From: Helopsaltes ochotensis
Lineage: Eukaryota > Chordata > Aves > Passeriformes > Locustellidae
Reading direction: 5' to 3'
DNA: 64,000 bases
NCBI GenBank assembly: GCA_013400155.1
Contig: VXBM01000192.1
Location: 582,149-646,148 of the forward strand
Shown here: positions 61,758 through 64,000 of the stretch, piece after piece
How positions within the stretch are numbered: the first letter of the stretch is position 1
Layout: each line of letters opens with the position of its first letter
Notes under the pieces: generated by a model
Told to the model about the DNA's origin: nothing
What the model saw: only the letters and a program-made list of their open reading frames with translations
The model's database searches: none
Position numbers and translations under genes: made by a program

Positions 61758-64000
61758 CATAAACAGCATCTTTTATTTGTGGCCTCTAGAGCTCAAACAT
61801 GATTTTCAATAAATTTTGTGCCCTTACGGTTTTACCTGACTCAGGCAAAATAAACAGAAGCAATAAGCAGGCCCTTATTTCTGAGGTCTCCAGTGTTACC
61901 AATTACTTTAAGTAAAGCAACAGTGAGAACATTTTCCTGGTGTTGACAGGGTCATTGTTGTTTTCAGAAGGGCTATTTTTATATAGTGACTCATGTTAAC
62001 GCCCGTTCTGATTTGGTGTTTTTCCATCTGCTCTAGAAATGCAGCAGGACTAATGCACACCCCATATAATTACACCAACTTCTGGATTTTACCACCATGG
62101 ATTTTGGCCATGGAGTTGAAAATAGCTGGTGACCCCAGTGACAGTGTAGGTTTCCTTTGGCAGGGAGGCTGACATAGGTGTTTTACCCCTTACACTCCAC
62201 AGCTGTGAATTCTTACCTTCCTGTTGCTGTTCTCCTAAGTTGTTTCAATGAGGCGTTGTGGGGTTGGCCCCAGAGAAACTGTTCTTATCATTTGGAGGGA
62301 AAAAGCCAGACATAAAAATGAACACCCTGTAGTTTAGGGGGGTTTGTTTGCTTGGGTTAGTTTTTTTGAGGACACTTTTAAAATTATGCTCTCTTAGGTA
62401 TCCAGACTAAGTGTTGTAGTGGCTGTTTTATCACAGTAATAATAAACTCCAGCTGCAGGTGGGAGAGGAACATCTTGGCCCCATGAACAGAATTCTTTTG
62501 CCCATGTTTAGTATCACTCTACTTTGAAATAAAAGTGCACTCTTAGATATTGTAATCTTAGATCTTCATCTGTTGTGGAAGCAAATAATTGCATTTAATG
62601 CATCAGAAGACTTGCTTCTAGCATGTACATACATTTGTGTGAAAGGCGTCGGGGCTGCAGAGCTTAAATCTTTTCTTTTAAAGCACAGCCCTGTATCCTG
62701 GGCAGCAAGAGAAAAGTCTCTGGAACTGAGCTGAAATAAGCAAGCCAGGACCTGCCTGGAGAGACTGGCCTGATACCATGCTTTCCACCTCACTGGAAGG
62801 GTGGAGATGTGTAGATGTTGGGCACTTCCCAGTCTCTCCTGTTTCTTCCTCTTTACCTGAGATCTCTGCTGAGCTGTACTTTGGGTGGCACATGACGTGT
62901 AACTCACTCACAGGTGAGTTACAACTCTGGTGTGTAGCTCATACTACGTGTTTGACCTGTAGCAGCAGCAGATGAAAGATGTAATTTACACAAGGACCAT
63001 TCATGTTACTAGGGCACCACAGGCTGCTGTGTCCTGCTGCCAGACCCTTGACTATTGTAGCTTCTGCCATCCCAGCCATACTGGTTGATAAATGGAAACC
63101 AGACAGAGGGTTTGGTGGGTCATCAAGAAGACAAGTGAAAATACATTAAAGTTTTCTTGGTAGGAACAGTCACAGAGGTTGGAATTTTTTGAAGCTACGT
63201 TTGTGATGCTTGGTCTCTTGTGGAGGTCAGAGCTTCGGCAGCCATTGTGTTCCTTTTGCCTGCACTGGGACATGACTACTGGACAGATGGGTTAGAGGGC
63301 TTGGTGAAGTCAGTGTCTGTGCAGCAGCTTGTCCAGAGAATCTTTATGTCCAACATGTATTTGTTTTTAACTTTTTAAATAAAAGTCAATTGCTCCTGCT
63401 TTTATTTTCAGCAGTAATTAGGAAGCAGATCTAAAGGGGAAGGGCTGACCACACTTAAATGTTGACCTTTTTTGTCAGAATCCAAGCTGAAAATTTAACA
63501 CTTACATAATTCTGTAGTGATTTTTGCCACCCTAGTGGTAACGGTTAAATAACTTCCTGTGTTTTGATCCTGTGAACAGTGTGTGACTTTCTGGATGGTG
63601 AGAAGTTTATTGAGCCTGAAATTGAAGGTGGCTTGTTGAGAAATCAGCAAAATAGTAACAGAGAATCTTTGCCAACTCCTTCTTAGCAAGCCTCATTTGG
63701 CTTGGCATTTTTGTAGACTCCTGAAAATACAATTGAACACTTCTAGTAGAAAGAAGATGAGTTGCACACTTTTATCAGGGACCTAACCCTGTATAGGATT
63801 TTCATTTTCCATGACATCTGGGGCTCATTAAACCTTAGTACATCACAGAAGACTGAAAAAACATTGAAGAGTTGAACGCTCACATGAGAAATAATGTGCA
63901 TCACGTTAGGCGCAGCTTGAATTTTTAGCCGAGAGAACTTCTCATCAGTGTTCTTTGAAAAGGGGCTGCAGTTTTATCAGGCTCCTTTTCTCAAGGTGTA
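61758..64000 (+). other. GAS6: GAS6 intron 2 (continues past window end)
   Basis: No exon recognised. It contains a 10-bp perfect inverted repeat at 62898-62923. No splice acceptor followed by GAS6-like coding sequence was found before the window ends. Confidence 0.75.
62898..62923. repeat. Perfect 10-bp inverted repeat (hairpin)
   Basis: TGTAACTCAC (62898-62907) pairs exactly with GTGAGTTACA (62914-62923) around a 6-base loop. Confidence 0.9.

Noticed and set aside
1..64000. tRNA genes, rRNA, CRISPR arrays, operons or bacterial insertion sequences
   Set aside because: None seen. The window is eukaryotic chromosomal DNA, and the only TGG primer-binding-like site belongs to the candidate LTR.

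Overview
This window is vertebrate nuclear DNA, almost certainly from a bird. It has split genes with GT/AG splice sites, long AT-rich non-coding stretches, sparse CR1 LINE fragments, and an LTR of a type familiar from avian endogenous retroviruses. There are no operons, bacterial genes, CRISPR arrays or recognisable tRNA/rRNA genes. Most open frames are chance ORFs.

Layout on the + strand. (1) 1-~5,380 is the 3' end of RASA3, a Ras/Rap GTPase-activating protein of the GAP1 family. Four coding exons (9-220, 958-1061, 2788-2971, 3550-3625) splice into one continuous frame of 191 residues plus stop. They encode the end of the PH domain, the Btk-type zinc motif and the C-terminal tail, followed by a 3'UTR of about 1.75 kb. 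(2) ~5,380-51,600 is intergenic. I see no gene I can support there. It holds simple repeats, small tandem duplications and hairpins, a GC-rich patch near 10.7-11.1 kb, and an unexplained open frame of about 340 codons near 12 kb. Most recognisable transposable elements lie at 41.5-50 kb: a candidate + strand LTR, a truncated - strand LTR, a - strand CR1 3' end and a + strand decayed CR1-type reverse transcriptase. (3) 51,600-52,680 is a CpG-rich promoter region with a 343-base run of N (51,814-52,156). (4) 52,410-52,576 is exon 2 of GAS6, encoding the propeptide and Gla domain. (5) 52,577-64,000 is GAS6 intron 2, which does not end inside the window.

RASA3 followed by GAS6 in the same orientation is the order known at human 13q34, so the locus is syntenic. 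RASA3 acts in the cytosol and at the inner face of the plasma membrane. GAS6 is a secreted vitamin K-dependent ligand of TYRO3/AXL/MERTK. They are neighbours, not parts of one system. I found no new biological system. The points most worth checking are the concealed GAS6 first exon and its G-quadruplex-prone flank, the decayed reverse transcriptase, the candidate LTR at 41.5 kb, and the long open frame at 12 kb.
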